A stretch of 64,000 nucleotides of DNA from Microbacterium sp. SY138 (GTDB lineage Bacteria; Actinomycetota; Actinomycetes; Actinomycetales; Microbacteriaceae). Location: assembly GCF_039729145.1 (NCBI RefSeq), contig NZ_CP155793.1, positions 3,224,001 through 3,288,000 of the forward strand. The letters are read 5' to 3'. A program made the position numbers and the translations under genes. Of the stretch, positions 24,508 to 32,670 are shown one piece after another (positions within the stretch are counted from its first letter, which is position 1; each line of letters starts with the position of its first letter). Below the pieces are notes generated by a model. That model did no database searches and was not told the origin of the DNA. It saw nothing but the letters and a program-made list of their open reading frames with translations.

Positions 24508-24561
24508 TATCGGACGATACGCACCAAAGAGTCTTGCTTTCATGACATATCGTCCACGATA
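24508..24561. promoter_or_regulatory. Pair of TATCG-CGATA palindromes between AhpD-like and AraC genes
   Basis: TATCG-GA-CGATA (24508-24519) and TATCG-TCCA-CGATA (24548-24561) are 40 bp apart. The second overlaps the -10 element GATACT (24558-24563) that lies six bases before the AraC start, consistent with autoregulation and control of the divergent gene. Confidence 0.55.
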
Positions 24562-24569
24562 CTGAAGGT

Positions 24570-25421
24570 ATGCCCGCCGTCGACCGCCTCTCTCCCCTGC
24601 TCGAACGCTTCCGCGTGCGGACCCGGCTGTTCCACAACGGCCCCCTCTGCGGAACGACGGTCTTTCCGGCGAGCGGCGGCCACGGCTTCCTGCACGTCCT
24701 GCGCCGCGGCGAGATGGAGGTGACGCACCGCCGTGCGGACGGCAGCTCAGAGCGCGAGGTCATCACCCGACCGAGCCTGCTGTTCTTCCCCCGCCCGATC
24801 GACCACTCCTTCCTCAACGCACCGACCGATGAATCCGACTTCGCCTGCGCGACGCTCGACTTCGACGGCGGCGCCACGCACCCGCTGGTGCGCACTCTGC
24901 CGTCGTCGATCGTCCTGCCGCTCGACGAGGTCGAGACGCTCAGCCCCGCACTCGACCTGATGTTCTCCGAGGTCGACAACGTGCGGTGCGGTCGCCCCCT
25001 GGTGGCGGATCGCATGTTCGAGGTCGTGCTCATCCAGTTGTTGCGGTGGATGCTCGATCACGCCGAACGACTCGACCTCCCGCCAGGCTTGATACCCGGC
25101 CTCGCCGACGAGCGGCTAGCCCCCGCACTGGTCGCGATGCACGAGGCCCCAGGAGAGTCCTGGAGCCTGGAGGCCCTCGCCCGCACCGCCACGATGTCGC
25201 GAAGCGCATTCGCCGCCCGCTTCAAAGAGGTGCTCGGGCGCTCCCCCGGCGACTATCTCACGGAGTGGCGGCTCACGATCGCCCAGGAGCAACTGCGCGC
25301 GGGCGTGTCCGTGAGCACCGTGGCGGCGGAACTGGGCTACGCCAGCTCATCGGCGTTCTCGCGGGTGTTCGCTCAGCGCATCGGGCACTCGCCTCGAGCG
25401 TGGCTGACGCTCGCCGCGTGA
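24570..25421 (+). CDS. AraC family regulator with cupin domain
   Basis: A 283-aa regulator: N-terminal cupin-like domain of the AraC cupin_6 type (LHVLRRGEMEVTHRR, LLFFPRPIDHSF) and C-terminal tandem helix-turn-helix motifs (LEALARTATMSRSAFAARFKEV and STVAAELGYASSSAFSRVFAQ). This class commonly sits beside redox or short-chain dehydrogenase genes and controls them. The start codon has no ribosome-binding site but has GATACT exactly six bases upstream, so the transcript is probably leaderless. The divergent AhpD-like gene is the likely target. Confidence 0.87.
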   Translation: MPAVDRLSPLLERFRVRTRLFHNGPLCGTTVFPASGGHGFLHVLRRGEMEVTHRRADGSSEREVITRPSLLFFPRPIDHSFLNAPTDESDFACATLDFDGGATHPLVRTLPSSIVLPLDEVETLSPALDLMFSEVDNVRCGRPLVADRMFEVVLIQLLRWMLDHAERLDLPPGLIPGLADERLAPALVAMHEAPGESWSLEALARTATMSRSAFAARFKEVLGRSPGDYLTEWRLTIAQEQLRAGVSVSTVAAELGYASSSAFSRVFAQRIGHSPRAWLTLAA

Positions 25422-25456
25422 TGATCGACCGTGACAGGTCCGTGTGACGGAACCGA

Positions 25457-26569
25457 TCAGCGACCGGCCGCGAGCACCGCTCGGAGCCCATCGATCACCC
25501 GTTCGAGATCGGCGGACGAGAGTGAGGGATGAACCGGGATGGAGAGCACTTCCTGCGCTGCCCGCTCGGTCTCCGGCAACTCCGCTTCCGGGGCGAACCT
25601 CTGCAGGGACGGCAGCCGATGGTTCGGGATCGGGTAGTAGACGCCTGCGCCGACCCCATGCTCGTCCCGCAAGGCATCACGCACACGATCCCGCTCGCCG
25701 TCGGCGATGCGGACGGTGTACTGGTGGTAGACGTGCTCGGCTTCGGGAGCGACCGGAGGCAGGGTGAGACCGGGGAGGCCGGCGAGCTCGGCATCCAGCA
25801 GGGCGGCGTTCCGCTGTCGCTGCCGCGTCCACTCTCCCACCTTGCGCAACTGCACACGCCCCACCGCCGCAAGTACCTCGCTCATGCGGTTGTTGTACCC
25901 GACGATCTCGTTCGCGTACTGCGTCTCCATCCCCTGATTGCGCAGCAGGCGGACGGTCCTGGCGAGATCGTCCCGAGCACACGAGACGATGCCGCCCTCG
26001 ATGGCGGTCATGTTCTTGGTGGGGTACAGGCTGAACATCCCGAACGCACCGATGGTTCCCGCCGGACGTCCGCGCCAGGCGGCTCCGTGCGCCTGCGCGG
26101 CATCCTCGTAGATGGCGAGTCCGTGCTCTCCCGCCAGCGCTTCGATGCCATCGACGAGGAAGGGGTGCCCGTACAGGTGCACGGGCATGATCCCCTTCGT
26201 CCTCGGGGTGATCGCCGCCCGCACCCGTTCGGGGTCGAGGGTGAAGTGCGCCGGCTCGATGTCGGCGAAGACCGGAGTCGCCCCAGCGAGGACGACGGAG
26301 TTGGCGACGGCCGCGAAGGTGAAGGAGGGGACGATCACCTCATCCCCCGGACCCACGCCTGCGGCGATGAGCCCGAGCAGCTGACCGCTCGTGCCGGAGT
26401 TGACGGCGACCGCCGTCCGTCCGTCGAGGAACTGCGCGGAGAACTCGGCTTCGAAGGCTGCGACTTCCGCTCCCTGGGCGAGCATGCCGCTGCGGAGCAC
26501 GCGTTCGACGGCGGCGACCTCGTCATCGCCGATGATCGGCTTGGCGGCGGGAATGAATGCGCTGTCCAT
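25457..26569 (-). CDS. DegT/DnrJ/EryC1/StrS family sugar aminotransferase
   Basis: A 370-aa PLP aminotransferase of the sugar-nucleotide class. Marks are NSGTSGQLLGL (58-68), EDAAQAHGA (155-163), the cofactor lysine Lys185 in YPTKNMTAIEGG, and LRNQGM plus YNNRMSEVLAAVG. Such enzymes transfer an amino group from glutamate to a keto-sugar nucleotide for surface glycans or antibiotics. It stands alone here, with no sugar epimerase or glycosyltransferase beside it, so its pathway is not visible. GAAGGG precedes the chosen ATG; a longer frame would run into the tRNA gene 43 bases upstream. Confidence 0.9.
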   Translation of the reverse strand: MDSAFIPAAKPIIGDDEVAAVERVLRSGMLAQGAEVAAFEAEFSAQFLDGRTAVAVNSGTSGQLLGLIAAGVGPGDEVIVPSFTFAAVANSVVLAGATPVFADIEPAHFTLDPERVRAAITPRTKGIMPVHLYGHPFLVDGIEALAGEHGLAIYEDAAQAHGAAWRGRPAGTIGAFGMFSLYPTKNMTAIEGGIVSCARDDLARTVRLLRNQGMETQYANEIVGYNNRMSEVLAAVGRVQLRKVGEWTRQRQRNAALLDAELAGLPGLTLPPVAPEAEHVYHQYTVRIADGERDRVRDALRDEHGVGAGVYYPIPNHRLPSLQRFAPEAELPETERAAQEVLSIPVHPSLSSADLERVIDGLRAVLAAGR

Positions 26570-26612
26570 CGTGGAAGCCCTTCGTCGGCGGCGGCTCGCA
26601 TGAGCCCGGTTG

Positions 26613-26683
26613 AGGTGGAGGCAGGAATCGAACCTGCGTGCACGGTCTTGCGGACCGCGACCTGGCCACTCGGTCACTCCACC
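26613..26683 (-). tRNA. tRNA-Cys (anticodon GCA) with atypical anticodon loop
   Basis: A 71-nt cloverleaf: acceptor stem GGTGGAG/CTCCACC, discriminator T (the cysteine identity base), T-arm GCAGG-TTCGATT-CCTGC, and a short D-arm with three pairs, the compact size usual for tRNA-Cys. The anticodon GCA is at 26649-26651. The loop reads CCGCAAG, so position 33 is C instead of the near-universal U, and bases 32 and 38 could pair. CCA is not encoded. It lies between two aminotransferase genes on the same strand. The identity is well supported; the C33 may be real, a second divergent copy, or a sequence error. Confidence 0.82.
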
Positions 26684-26696
26684 GGGTCGGATGTGC

Positions 26697-27947
26697 TCAG
26701 CGTCCGGGCGGCGAGTACCCGTTCAGGAACGTTCCGAGCCGACGGAGCGCGTCGGTGAGCACTTCGGCCTCCGGAAGGAAAGCGATCCGGAGGTGGTCGG
26801 GCGTCTGCAGGTTGAAGGCCCTGCCGTGTACGAGGAGGATCCGCTCGGCGTCGAGGAAGTCGAGCACCAGCTGCTCGTCGTCTTCGATGCCGTGCACCTC
26901 GGGATCCAGTCGCGGGAAGAGGTAGAGCCCCCCACCCGCCGGCTGCGTATCGACCCCGGGAATCGCCTCGAGCGCTTCGAGGGCCGCATCCCGTTGCCGC
27001 GTCAGCCGGCCGCCGGGCGCCACCAGAGCGTCGAGCGAGTCGTCGTGGGTCAGGGCCGCGGTGATCGCGTGCTGCGCCGGCACCGACGCGCACATGCGCA
27101 TCGAGGCGAGCAGACGCACTCCGGAGAGGAAGGGATCGTCGCGGTGGAACCCTGTCGTCGTCATCCATGCCGCACGGTAGCCCGCGACACGGTGGGTCTT
27201 GGACAGCCCGGCGAACGTGACGCACGGAACGTCGGGGGCGACCTGCGCCATGGACACATGCGCGTATCCCGGAAAGACGACCCGGTCGTAGATCTCGTCC
27301 GAGAGCAGCAGGAGGCCGTGGCGCCGCGCGAGCTCGGCGATCCGCTCGAGGACCGTACGCGTGTAGACCGCACCGGTCGGATTGTTCGGGTTGATCACCA
27401 CGATGGCCGCGGTTCGCGGACCGATCGACGCCTCCATCGCGGCGAGGTCGGGCGTCCATCCTTCGGCCTCGAGGCACGGATAGTGCACCGCTCGCCCTCC
27501 GGCCAGCACGGTCGACGCCGTCCATAAGGGGTAGTCAGGGCTCGGGATGAGCACTTCGTCGCCCGGCTCGAGCAGCGCCTGCAGCGTCAGCCCCACGAGC
27601 TCCGAGACGCCGTTCCCTACGGTGATGTCGTCGATCCCCAGTGCGGGAAATCCGGGGCGCAGCGCGTAATGCGCTCCGATCGCTTCGCGGGTCTCGGGAA
27701 GACCGGCCGACTCGGAGTAGCCGTGCGCCTGAGGCAACGCCGAGCGGAGAGCCTCGACGATGGCCGGCGGGGCGTCGAAGCCGAACGGGGCGGGGTTGCC
27801 GATGTTGAGACGGAGGATGGACTCTCCGCGCTTCTCCAGTTCGGCCGCGCGCTCGGCAACCGGTCCGCGCAGGTCGTACAGGACGCCTTCCAACCGCGAG
27901 GAGCGTCCGATCCGATGATCGACCCTCTCCGGCCGGGACGGGGTCAT
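26697..27947 (-). CDS. Class I/II aminotransferase (alanine/aspartate type)
   Basis: A 416-aa fold-I PLP aminotransferase resembling AlaA-type alanine transaminases. Evidence includes LRLNIGNPAPFGFDAP, INPNNPTGAVY (185-195), DEIYDRVVFPG and the Schiff-base lysine Lys250 in AGLSKTHRVAGYRAAW. Its ATG overlaps the stop of the MocR regulator gene by three bases, so it is coexpressed with and probably physiologically linked to it. The amino donor cannot be fixed from sequence; alanine, valine or glutamate with pyruvate are likely. Confidence 0.88.
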   Translation of the reverse strand: MTPSRPERVDHRIGRSSRLEGVLYDLRGPVAERAAELEKRGESILRLNIGNPAPFGFDAPPAIVEALRSALPQAHGYSESAGLPETREAIGAHYALRPGFPALGIDDITVGNGVSELVGLTLQALLEPGDEVLIPSPDYPLWTASTVLAGGRAVHYPCLEAEGWTPDLAAMEASIGPRTAAIVVINPNNPTGAVYTRTVLERIAELARRHGLLLLSDEIYDRVVFPGYAHVSMAQVAPDVPCVTFAGLSKTHRVAGYRAAWMTTTGFHRDDPFLSGVRLLASMRMCASVPAQHAITAALTHDDSLDALVAPGGRLTRQRDAALEALEAIPGVDTQPAGGGLYLFPRLDPEVHGIEDDEQLVLDFLDAERILLVHGRAFNLQTPDHLRIAFLPEAEVLTDALRRLGTFLNGYSPPGR

Positions 27948-29305
27948 GCCTCCACCCCCGCCGCGCTCGAGCCCCCGGCGACCCCGACGAGGTCGTCGAC
28001 GAGGCGCTGCATCTCCGCGTCGTCGAGCGTGTGCACGGTCAGGCGAAGCTGGGTGGAGCCCTGCGAGCTGCCGGGATCGAGCGCGAACTCGGAGCCGGGG
28101 CGCACGAGCCAGCCGCGCGAAGCGAGGCGACGGCTGATCTCCGTCGCATCGTCGCGGACGTCGACCCACACGTTGAGCCCGCTGTCCGCCTGCGCGTGCA
28201 TCCCCTGTTCGACGAGCATCGACACGAAGAGGCGGTTGCGCCCCGCATAGTGCGCGCCCGCCTCGATGATGAGCTCCCGGGTCTCGTCATCGCGCAGCAT
28301 CGTGGCGGCGAGCCGCTGCATCACATGGCTCACCCACATGGTTCCGGGGCTCAGGCGCAGCGCCAGACGCTGAGCGGTCACCCGATCGGATGCCGTCACC
28401 GCGAGGCGCATGTCGGGCCCGAGGAACTTCGACACCGAGCGGACCAGCGCCCACCGCTGCTGCGTGGGGGCGATGATGCTCTCGTAGGGCGTGGGTGCGA
28501 GCATCGAGAAATGGTCGTCTTCGATGACGAGCACGTGCGGATGATCGGCGAGGACCTCGCGGAGCTCTCGTGCGCGTGCAGGACTGGTGCCGACACCGGT
28601 CGGGTTGTGGGCACGCGGCGTGCAGACGATCGCGCGCGCGCCGCTCTCGAGGGCCGCACGCAGGCCGGCGACGGTCATCCCTTCGCGATCGACGGGGATG
28701 GCGACCGGCACGTATCCGGCGAGACGCGCGGTGTGGATGCTGGAGAGGAAGCACGGGTCTTCGAGCCCGACGCGGTCGCCCTGCACCAGGGTCTGGGCCA
28801 AGAGGCGCTCGACGGCATCGACCGCCCCGGCGGTGATCGACAGGCGGAACGGACGCGGATGGTCGGCCGCGATCCACTCGGTCGCCCATTCGGCGAGGTC
28901 GGCGTCGATGACGGACTCGCCGTAGAGCACGTGGCCGGGCGTGACAGCGGCGAAGGCGGCTGCGAGGTCGGGAAGGTGGGCGGGATCGGGATTGCCGCTG
29001 CCGAGATCACGCAGCACCGAGCCGGGGGTGAATCCCTCGTCGGGGTTCTGCGCCGGCCCGAGCACCGTGGTTCCGGTGCGGCCACCCGTGGCGGCGATGC
29101 GCGCGGTGACCAGCGAACGATAGGCCGCCAGCACCGTGTTCCTGTTCACGCCGAGGCGAGCGGCGAGGGATCTGACCGACGGCAGCTGGTCTCCCGGAGC
29201 GTATGCACCCCGCTCGACGAGGTCGCGCACGCTCTCGGAGATCTCCGCCGCGGTCGACCCGACGATGCCATCTTCGAGGTCTTCGCGATCGGGTGCCTGG
29301 GCCAT
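27944..29305 (-). CDS. MocR family regulator (GntR DNA-binding domain plus aminotransferase domain)
   Basis: A 453-aa chimeric regulator: an N-terminal GntR winged helix (QLPSVRSLAARLGVNRNTVL, residues 40-59) fused to a fold-I aminotransferase domain with a cofactor lysine at Lys293 (SVSKFLGPDMR). MocR proteins (GabR, PdxR, TauR) bind PLP and sense its adducts with amines. The start follows TACGGT by six bases with no ribosome-binding site, and the longest of three matching palindromes in this window lies just upstream of that -10, implying autoregulation. Copies of the palindrome upstream of yggS/gabT and of the HAD/GAPDH genes suggest these as targets. Confidence 0.9.
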   Translation of the reverse strand: MAQAPDREDLEDGIVGSTAAEISESVRDLVERGAYAPGDQLPSVRSLAARLGVNRNTVLAAYRSLVTARIAATGGRTGTTVLGPAQNPDEGFTPGSVLRDLGSGNPDPAHLPDLAAAFAAVTPGHVLYGESVIDADLAEWATEWIAADHPRPFRLSITAGAVDAVERLLAQTLVQGDRVGLEDPCFLSSIHTARLAGYVPVAIPVDREGMTVAGLRAALESGARAIVCTPRAHNPTGVGTSPARARELREVLADHPHVLVIEDDHFSMLAPTPYESIIAPTQQRWALVRSVSKFLGPDMRLAVTASDRVTAQRLALRLSPGTMWVSHVMQRLAATMLRDDETRELIIEAGAHYAGRNRLFVSMLVEQGMHAQADSGLNVWVDVRDDATEISRRLASRGWLVRPGSEFALDPGSSQGSTQLRLTVHTLDDAEMQRLVDDLVGVAGGSSAAGVEA

Positions 29306-29311
29306 GGTTCG

Positions 29312-29346
29312 ACCGTAGGCGATCTTTTGACCTATGTCAAAAGATC
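29312..29346. promoter_or_regulatory. mocR -10 element and 26-bp MocR-type operator
   Basis: On the minus strand TACGGT (29312-29317) lies six bases before the mocR ATG. Directly upstream is a palindrome with 11-base arms, GATCTTTTGAC (29321-29331) and GTCAAAAGATC (29336-29346), around the centre CTAT (ATAG on the other strand). The core matches the sites at 19891 and 22004. Confidence 0.72.
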
Positions 29347-29405
29347 TGCAGGGTCTGCTTCGGCTTCGGGGTGCGCACGTCGGAGGCACCGGGCACGATG
29401 GGTGC

Positions 29406-30191
29406 ATGACCGACGGCTACGAATCGGACTTCCTCGGGAACCGGCTCCCCCTCCCCTGTCCCGAACGCGAGATGCGTTCGCTCCCGTATCCGCGATTCAC
29501 GGTGCTGCTCGACCCCGAGCGGCGTCTCGCGGCGGTCACGGCGGTGAACATCGACGGCGCCACGCTGCAGGACCTGCCGCGCACCGGCGACTGGCGACTC
29601 GACGACCGCCTCCCGGCCGACGAGCAGACGGGACCCGAGGTGTACACGCGGAACGACCTCGACCGCGGGCACCTCGTGCGGCGACGAGACCCGGGATGGG
29701 GACCGACGCAGACCGCGCGCGCCGCCAGCGAGGCGACCTTCTTCTATCCCAACGCTGCGCCGCAGGCTGCGGGATTCAACCAGTCGAAGGAGCTGTGGCT
29801 CGGCCTCGAAGACCACGTGCTCGCTTATGCCGAGAGCACCGATCAGCGCCTGTCGGTGTTCACCGCCCCGGTACTGGCCGAGAGCGATCCTCCCTACCGA
29901 GGCATCCGCGTGCCCCTCCGCTTCTGGAAGGTCGCCGCGTGGCAGGGACCGGATGGCCTCGCCGCCGCGGGCTTCGTGCTCGATCAGTCCGACCTCGTCG
30001 ACATGCGGGATGAGACGCTCGCCGTCCCCCCGCTCGGCGCCTTCCGTACGTTCCAGGTGCCGATCGCCGACATCGTCGCACTCACCGGCATCGACCTCGG
30101 AGCACTGGTCGAGGCGGACACGCTCCCGCGACAGGGAGCGCGGGAGTCCGGATGGCGGACGCTCGACACCGCGGGCGACATCGTGCTGTGA
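29406..30191 (+). CDS. DNA/RNA non-specific endonuclease (beta-beta-alpha-metal)
   Basis: A 261-aa nuclease of the Serratia/EndoG family. The catalytic DRGH (Asp86-Arg87-Gly88-His89) is followed by the metal-binding Asn116 and Asn125 (FFYPNAAPQAAGFNQ) at the usual distance. No signal peptide is present, which is unusual because most such nucleases are exported; a role inside the cell or export by another route is possible. CACGAT lies six bases before the ATG, and the upstream ATG inside the MocR operator was rejected as start. The gene is divergent from mocR. Confidence 0.87.
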   Translation: MTDGYESDFLGNRLPLPCPEREMRSLPYPRFTVLLDPERRLAAVTAVNIDGATLQDLPRTGDWRLDDRLPADEQTGPEVYTRNDLDRGHLVRRRDPGWGPTQTARAASEATFFYPNAAPQAAGFNQSKELWLGLEDHVLAYAESTDQRLSVFTAPVLAESDPPYRGIRVPLRFWKVAAWQGPDGLAAAGFVLDQSDLVDMRDETLAVPPLGAFRTFQVPIADIVALTGIDLGALVEADTLPRQGARESGWRTLDTAGDIVL

Positions 30192-30220
30192 TCCGGGAGC
30201 GATCGCGCCACACTGGACCG

Positions 30221-30955
30221 ATGGAGTACAGCGGAGTGGTCCCGACCGATGCCCCCGACCCGAGCATCGAGTCCGATGCCCGATTGCAGAGCCTCCCCTT
30301 CCCGGTATTCGAGCTGAAGCCGCAGCGCGCTCTCACGCGACTCCCCGTGGCCGGCTTCATGGAGATCTCCGGCGCAGCGGGCCGCGACGAGGTTTCGGCA
30401 TCGTTCAGCTACACGCTGTGGCGGCACCCCGACGACCATGCCGATCCCCGCAACGAGATCGAGCTGGACGAACCCACACGGCGCTCCCTCACGGAAGAGC
30501 CGCCCTGGGGTCGTCCGGCCTGGCTGATCGCGCAGGTGCAGGCCTTCCGGTACCCGATGCTGTGGGAGGCGGTGCGAACGACCTGGCATGCATCGCCCGG
30601 CCGGGAGGGGGCCTCTCTCGCCGAGCAGCTCGCCGCGCACACCGACCACATCCTGCGCAACCGCTTCCGCGGCGAGCTCGGCCTCTCGACCGACCCCCGT
30701 GCCGACGCCGACGGGACCGGGAAGACCACGGCCGCCTCGGCATCGGACGCCTCGGTCGAGGTCGACGGTGAGGAGCATCCCGCGCTGTGCGTCGACACCG
30801 ACCCGTTCGTCTACAGCATCGGCTTCCGGGTCGACGAGCACGTCGTGTGCACCGCGGTGATCCCGCGGGACGCTCTCGCCCTCGTCGACCTCGCCGTCAC
30901 GCGCTTGTCGACGCCGCCTCAGACCCCGGCGCGCACCGACTCCAGCGACGGGTAG
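30221..30955 (+). CDS. Hypothetical protein
   Basis: A 244-aa soluble, acidic protein that I do not recognise. It has RLQSLPFPVFELKPQRALTR near the N-terminus, WLIAQVQAFRYPMLWEAV in the middle and VDTDPFVYSIGFRVDEHVV near the C-terminus, where the strands look like a conserved beta sheet; residues 160-185 are a low-complexity Asp/Ala/Thr linker. CACACT lies six bases before the ATG. It follows the nuclease gene by 29 bases, and its 3' end overlaps the convergent ene-reductase gene by 37 bases. A partner or inhibitor role for the nuclease is conceivable but unsupported. Confidence 0.7.
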   Translation: MEYSGVVPTDAPDPSIESDARLQSLPFPVFELKPQRALTRLPVAGFMEISGAAGRDEVSASFSYTLWRHPDDHADPRNEIELDEPTRRSLTEEPPWGRPAWLIAQVQAFRYPMLWEAVRTTWHASPGREGASLAEQLAAHTDHILRNRFRGELGLSTDPRADADGTGKTTAASASDASVEVDGEEHPALCVDTDPFVYSIGFRVDEHVVCTAVIPRDALALVDLAVTRLSTPPQTPARTDSSDG

Positions 30956-32007
30956 TCGCTGTATCCCTCGGCGGTCCGGCCGTAGAACAGTTCGGGACGC
31001 GGGTCGTTCAGCTCGGCTCCCTGGATCCAGCGCTCGACCAGGTCGGGATTCGCGATCACGGGACGGCCGGCGGCGACGGCGTCCGCCCGCCCGTCGGCGA
31101 CGAGCGACTCGGCCTCATCCTTGGTCGTCTCCGCCGCGAAGCCGGTGTTGACGATCAGGGGCGCACCCGCCGTGCGACGGATGTGCTGCACGAGCTCTCC
31201 GGCGGGGTCGGCGTTGAGCACGTCGATGAACGCGAGGCCGAGCGGCGCGAGACCCTCGGCGAGGGCCGTGTACGTCGCGCGGACATCCGCATCGTCCTCC
31301 TCCAGCACACCCTGGATGTTGTGCTGCGGCGACAGGCGGATGCCGGTGCGGTCGGCTCCGACCGCGGCGGCGACGGCCGCGGTGACCTCGATCGCGAAGC
31401 GCGCGCGGTTCTCGGGCGATCCGCCGTACGAGTCCTCGCGGATGTTCGACACCGGCGAGAGGAACTCGTGCACGAGATACCCGTTCGCGCCGTGCACCTC
31501 GACGCCGTCGAAGCCGGCGGCGATCGCGTTGCGGGCGGCCTGCGCGAACTGCTCGACGACCTCGGGGATCTCGTCGAGGGTGAGCGCATGAGCCACCGGC
31601 AGATCGGCCTTGCCCTCGGGCGTGCGCGTCTGTCCGGGTGCGGCGAGCGCACTCGGACCGACGACCCGCACCTCGCCTGAGATGGCGGGGTGCCCCACAC
31701 GGCCGCCGTGCATGAGCTGCATGACGATCGTTCCCCCCGCGTCATGGACGGCTGCGGTGATCGGCTTCCACCCCTCGATCTGCCCGGGCGTCACGATGCC
31801 CGGCTGCCCGGGGTACGACTTGCCTTCGGCGACCGGCCATGTGCCCTCGGAGATGATGAGCCCCTGCCCCGCACGCTGCCGGTAGTACTCCTCCATCGTC
31901 GCGGTCGGGACACCGTCGTCATCCGCACGGGTGCGGGTGAGCGGCGCCATGACGACGCGGTTGGACAGCTGCAGGGCGCCGAAGACGGCGGGCTCGTAGA
32001 GATTCAC
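30919..32007 (-). CDS. Old-yellow-enzyme type alkene reductase
   Basis: A 362-aa FMN-dependent NAD(P)H:flavin oxidoreductase that reduces activated C=C bonds and often nitro compounds. The FMN site MAPLTRTRA (20-28), the substrate-binding pair His172 and Asn175 in HGANGYLVHEFL, and DSYGGSPENRARF identify it as NemA-like. It starts with a GTG and lies 78 bases downstream of a MarR gene on the same strand; MarR-family regulation of such reductases by electrophiles is a known theme. Its 3' end overlaps the convergent gene. Confidence 0.92.
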   Translation of the reverse strand: MNLYEPAVFGALQLSNRVVMAPLTRTRADDDGVPTATMEEYYRQRAGQGLIISEGTWPVAEGKSYPGQPGIVTPGQIEGWKPITAAVHDAGGTIVMQLMHGGRVGHPAISGEVRVVGPSALAAPGQTRTPEGKADLPVAHALTLDEIPEVVEQFAQAARNAIAAGFDGVEVHGANGYLVHEFLSPVSNIREDSYGGSPENRARFAIEVTAAVAAAVGADRTGIRLSPQHNIQGVLEEDDADVRATYTALAEGLAPLGLAFIDVLNADPAGELVQHIRRTAGAPLIVNTGFAAETTKDEAESLVADGRADAVAAGRPVIANPDLVERWIQGAELNDPRPELFYGRTAEGYSDYPSLESVRAGV

Positions 32008-32085
32008 AGTGGGAGGTAAGGCGCGAGGGGATCAGCGTATTCCCGGTCGGCGTTTCGCTCCGCCGGACGAGGTCGGTCGTCTCCC

Positions 32086-32616
32086 TCAGCCGCCGAGGCC
32101 GGCGAGCAGATCGGCGAAGTGGTCGAGATCGGCCGCGGTCCAGTTGCGCAGCCGCTCGCCGATGCGCCCCTCATAGCGCGAACGGGCGAGCGCCACCCGC
32201 TCCTGCGCCAGGTCGGTCGCCACGAGCACACGGGCCCTGCGGTCTTCCGGGTCCGGCACGCTCTCCACGAGTCCGAGCTGTTCGAGCTGTCGCACCTGGC
32301 GGCTCACCGCCGACTTGTCGGTCTGCAGCCGTTCGATGATCGCTCCGGCCGAAGTCGCCTTTCCCGTCGCTATGGAGGTCAGCACCTGATAGCCGAGGGG
32401 CTGCAGATCGGGATGCACGGTCGCTGCGGCCTCACGCCAGCCGATGCGGATCCGCGCGAAGAGTCGACCCAGTTCCTGCTCGACCCTGGTGACGGCCTGG
32501 TCGAGGTCGGCGTCGCCCAGCAGGTCGGTCGCGGCAGCGGATGCACGGGTCTCGCCAGGGGCCCCCGCGGCATCATCGGCGGCATCATCGGCAGGGGCGT
32601 CGGAGGAGGCGCTCAT
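32086..32616 (-). CDS. MarR family transcriptional regulator (copy 1)
   Basis: A 176-aa winged-helix regulator. The recognition region reads SAGAIIERLQTDKSAVSRQV, then RQLEQLGLVESVPDPEDRRARV, the MarR wing. The first 30 residues are an Asp/Ala-rich tail not needed for the fold. It is a paralogue of the next regulator upstream: the cores align through LxxxFAR...W.E.AA.VHP.LQ..GY..L and SxxSRQVR.LE.LGL.ES. TACACT lies seven bases before its ATG, giving it a promoter of its own immediately after the terminator of the preceding operon. Likely target: the alkene reductase downstream. Confidence 0.87.
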   Translation of the reverse strand: MSASSDAPADDAADDAAGAPGETRASAAATDLLGDADLDQAVTRVEQELGRLFARIRIGWREAAATVHPDLQPLGYQVLTSIATGKATSAGAIIERLQTDKSAVSRQVRQLEQLGLVESVPDPEDRRARVLVATDLAQERVALARSRYEGRIGERLRNWTAADLDHFADLLAGLGG

Positions 32617-32633
32617 GCTCGCCAGTGTACGGC

Positions 32634-32667
32634 GAAGCCCCGCCGTCGATCGTGACGGCGGGGCTTC
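32634..32667 (-). terminator. Terminator of the MFS-MarR operon
   Basis: Perfect 14-bp stem GAAGCCCCGCCGTC / GACGGCGGGGCTTC with a six-base loop, directly after the second MarR gene and 17 bases before the start of the first. Confidence 0.85.
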
Positions 32668-32670
32668 GGG

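Noticed and set aside
26613..26683. Integration (att) site at the tRNA gene
   Set aside because: No integrase, no duplicated tRNA 3' end and no atypical composition on either side.
29334..29405. ATG inside the MocR palindrome as start of the nuclease
   Set aside because: The same ATG-TCA-AAA appears in the other operator copies because it is part of the palindrome; the ATG at 29406 has a well-placed -10 and matches the protein start better.
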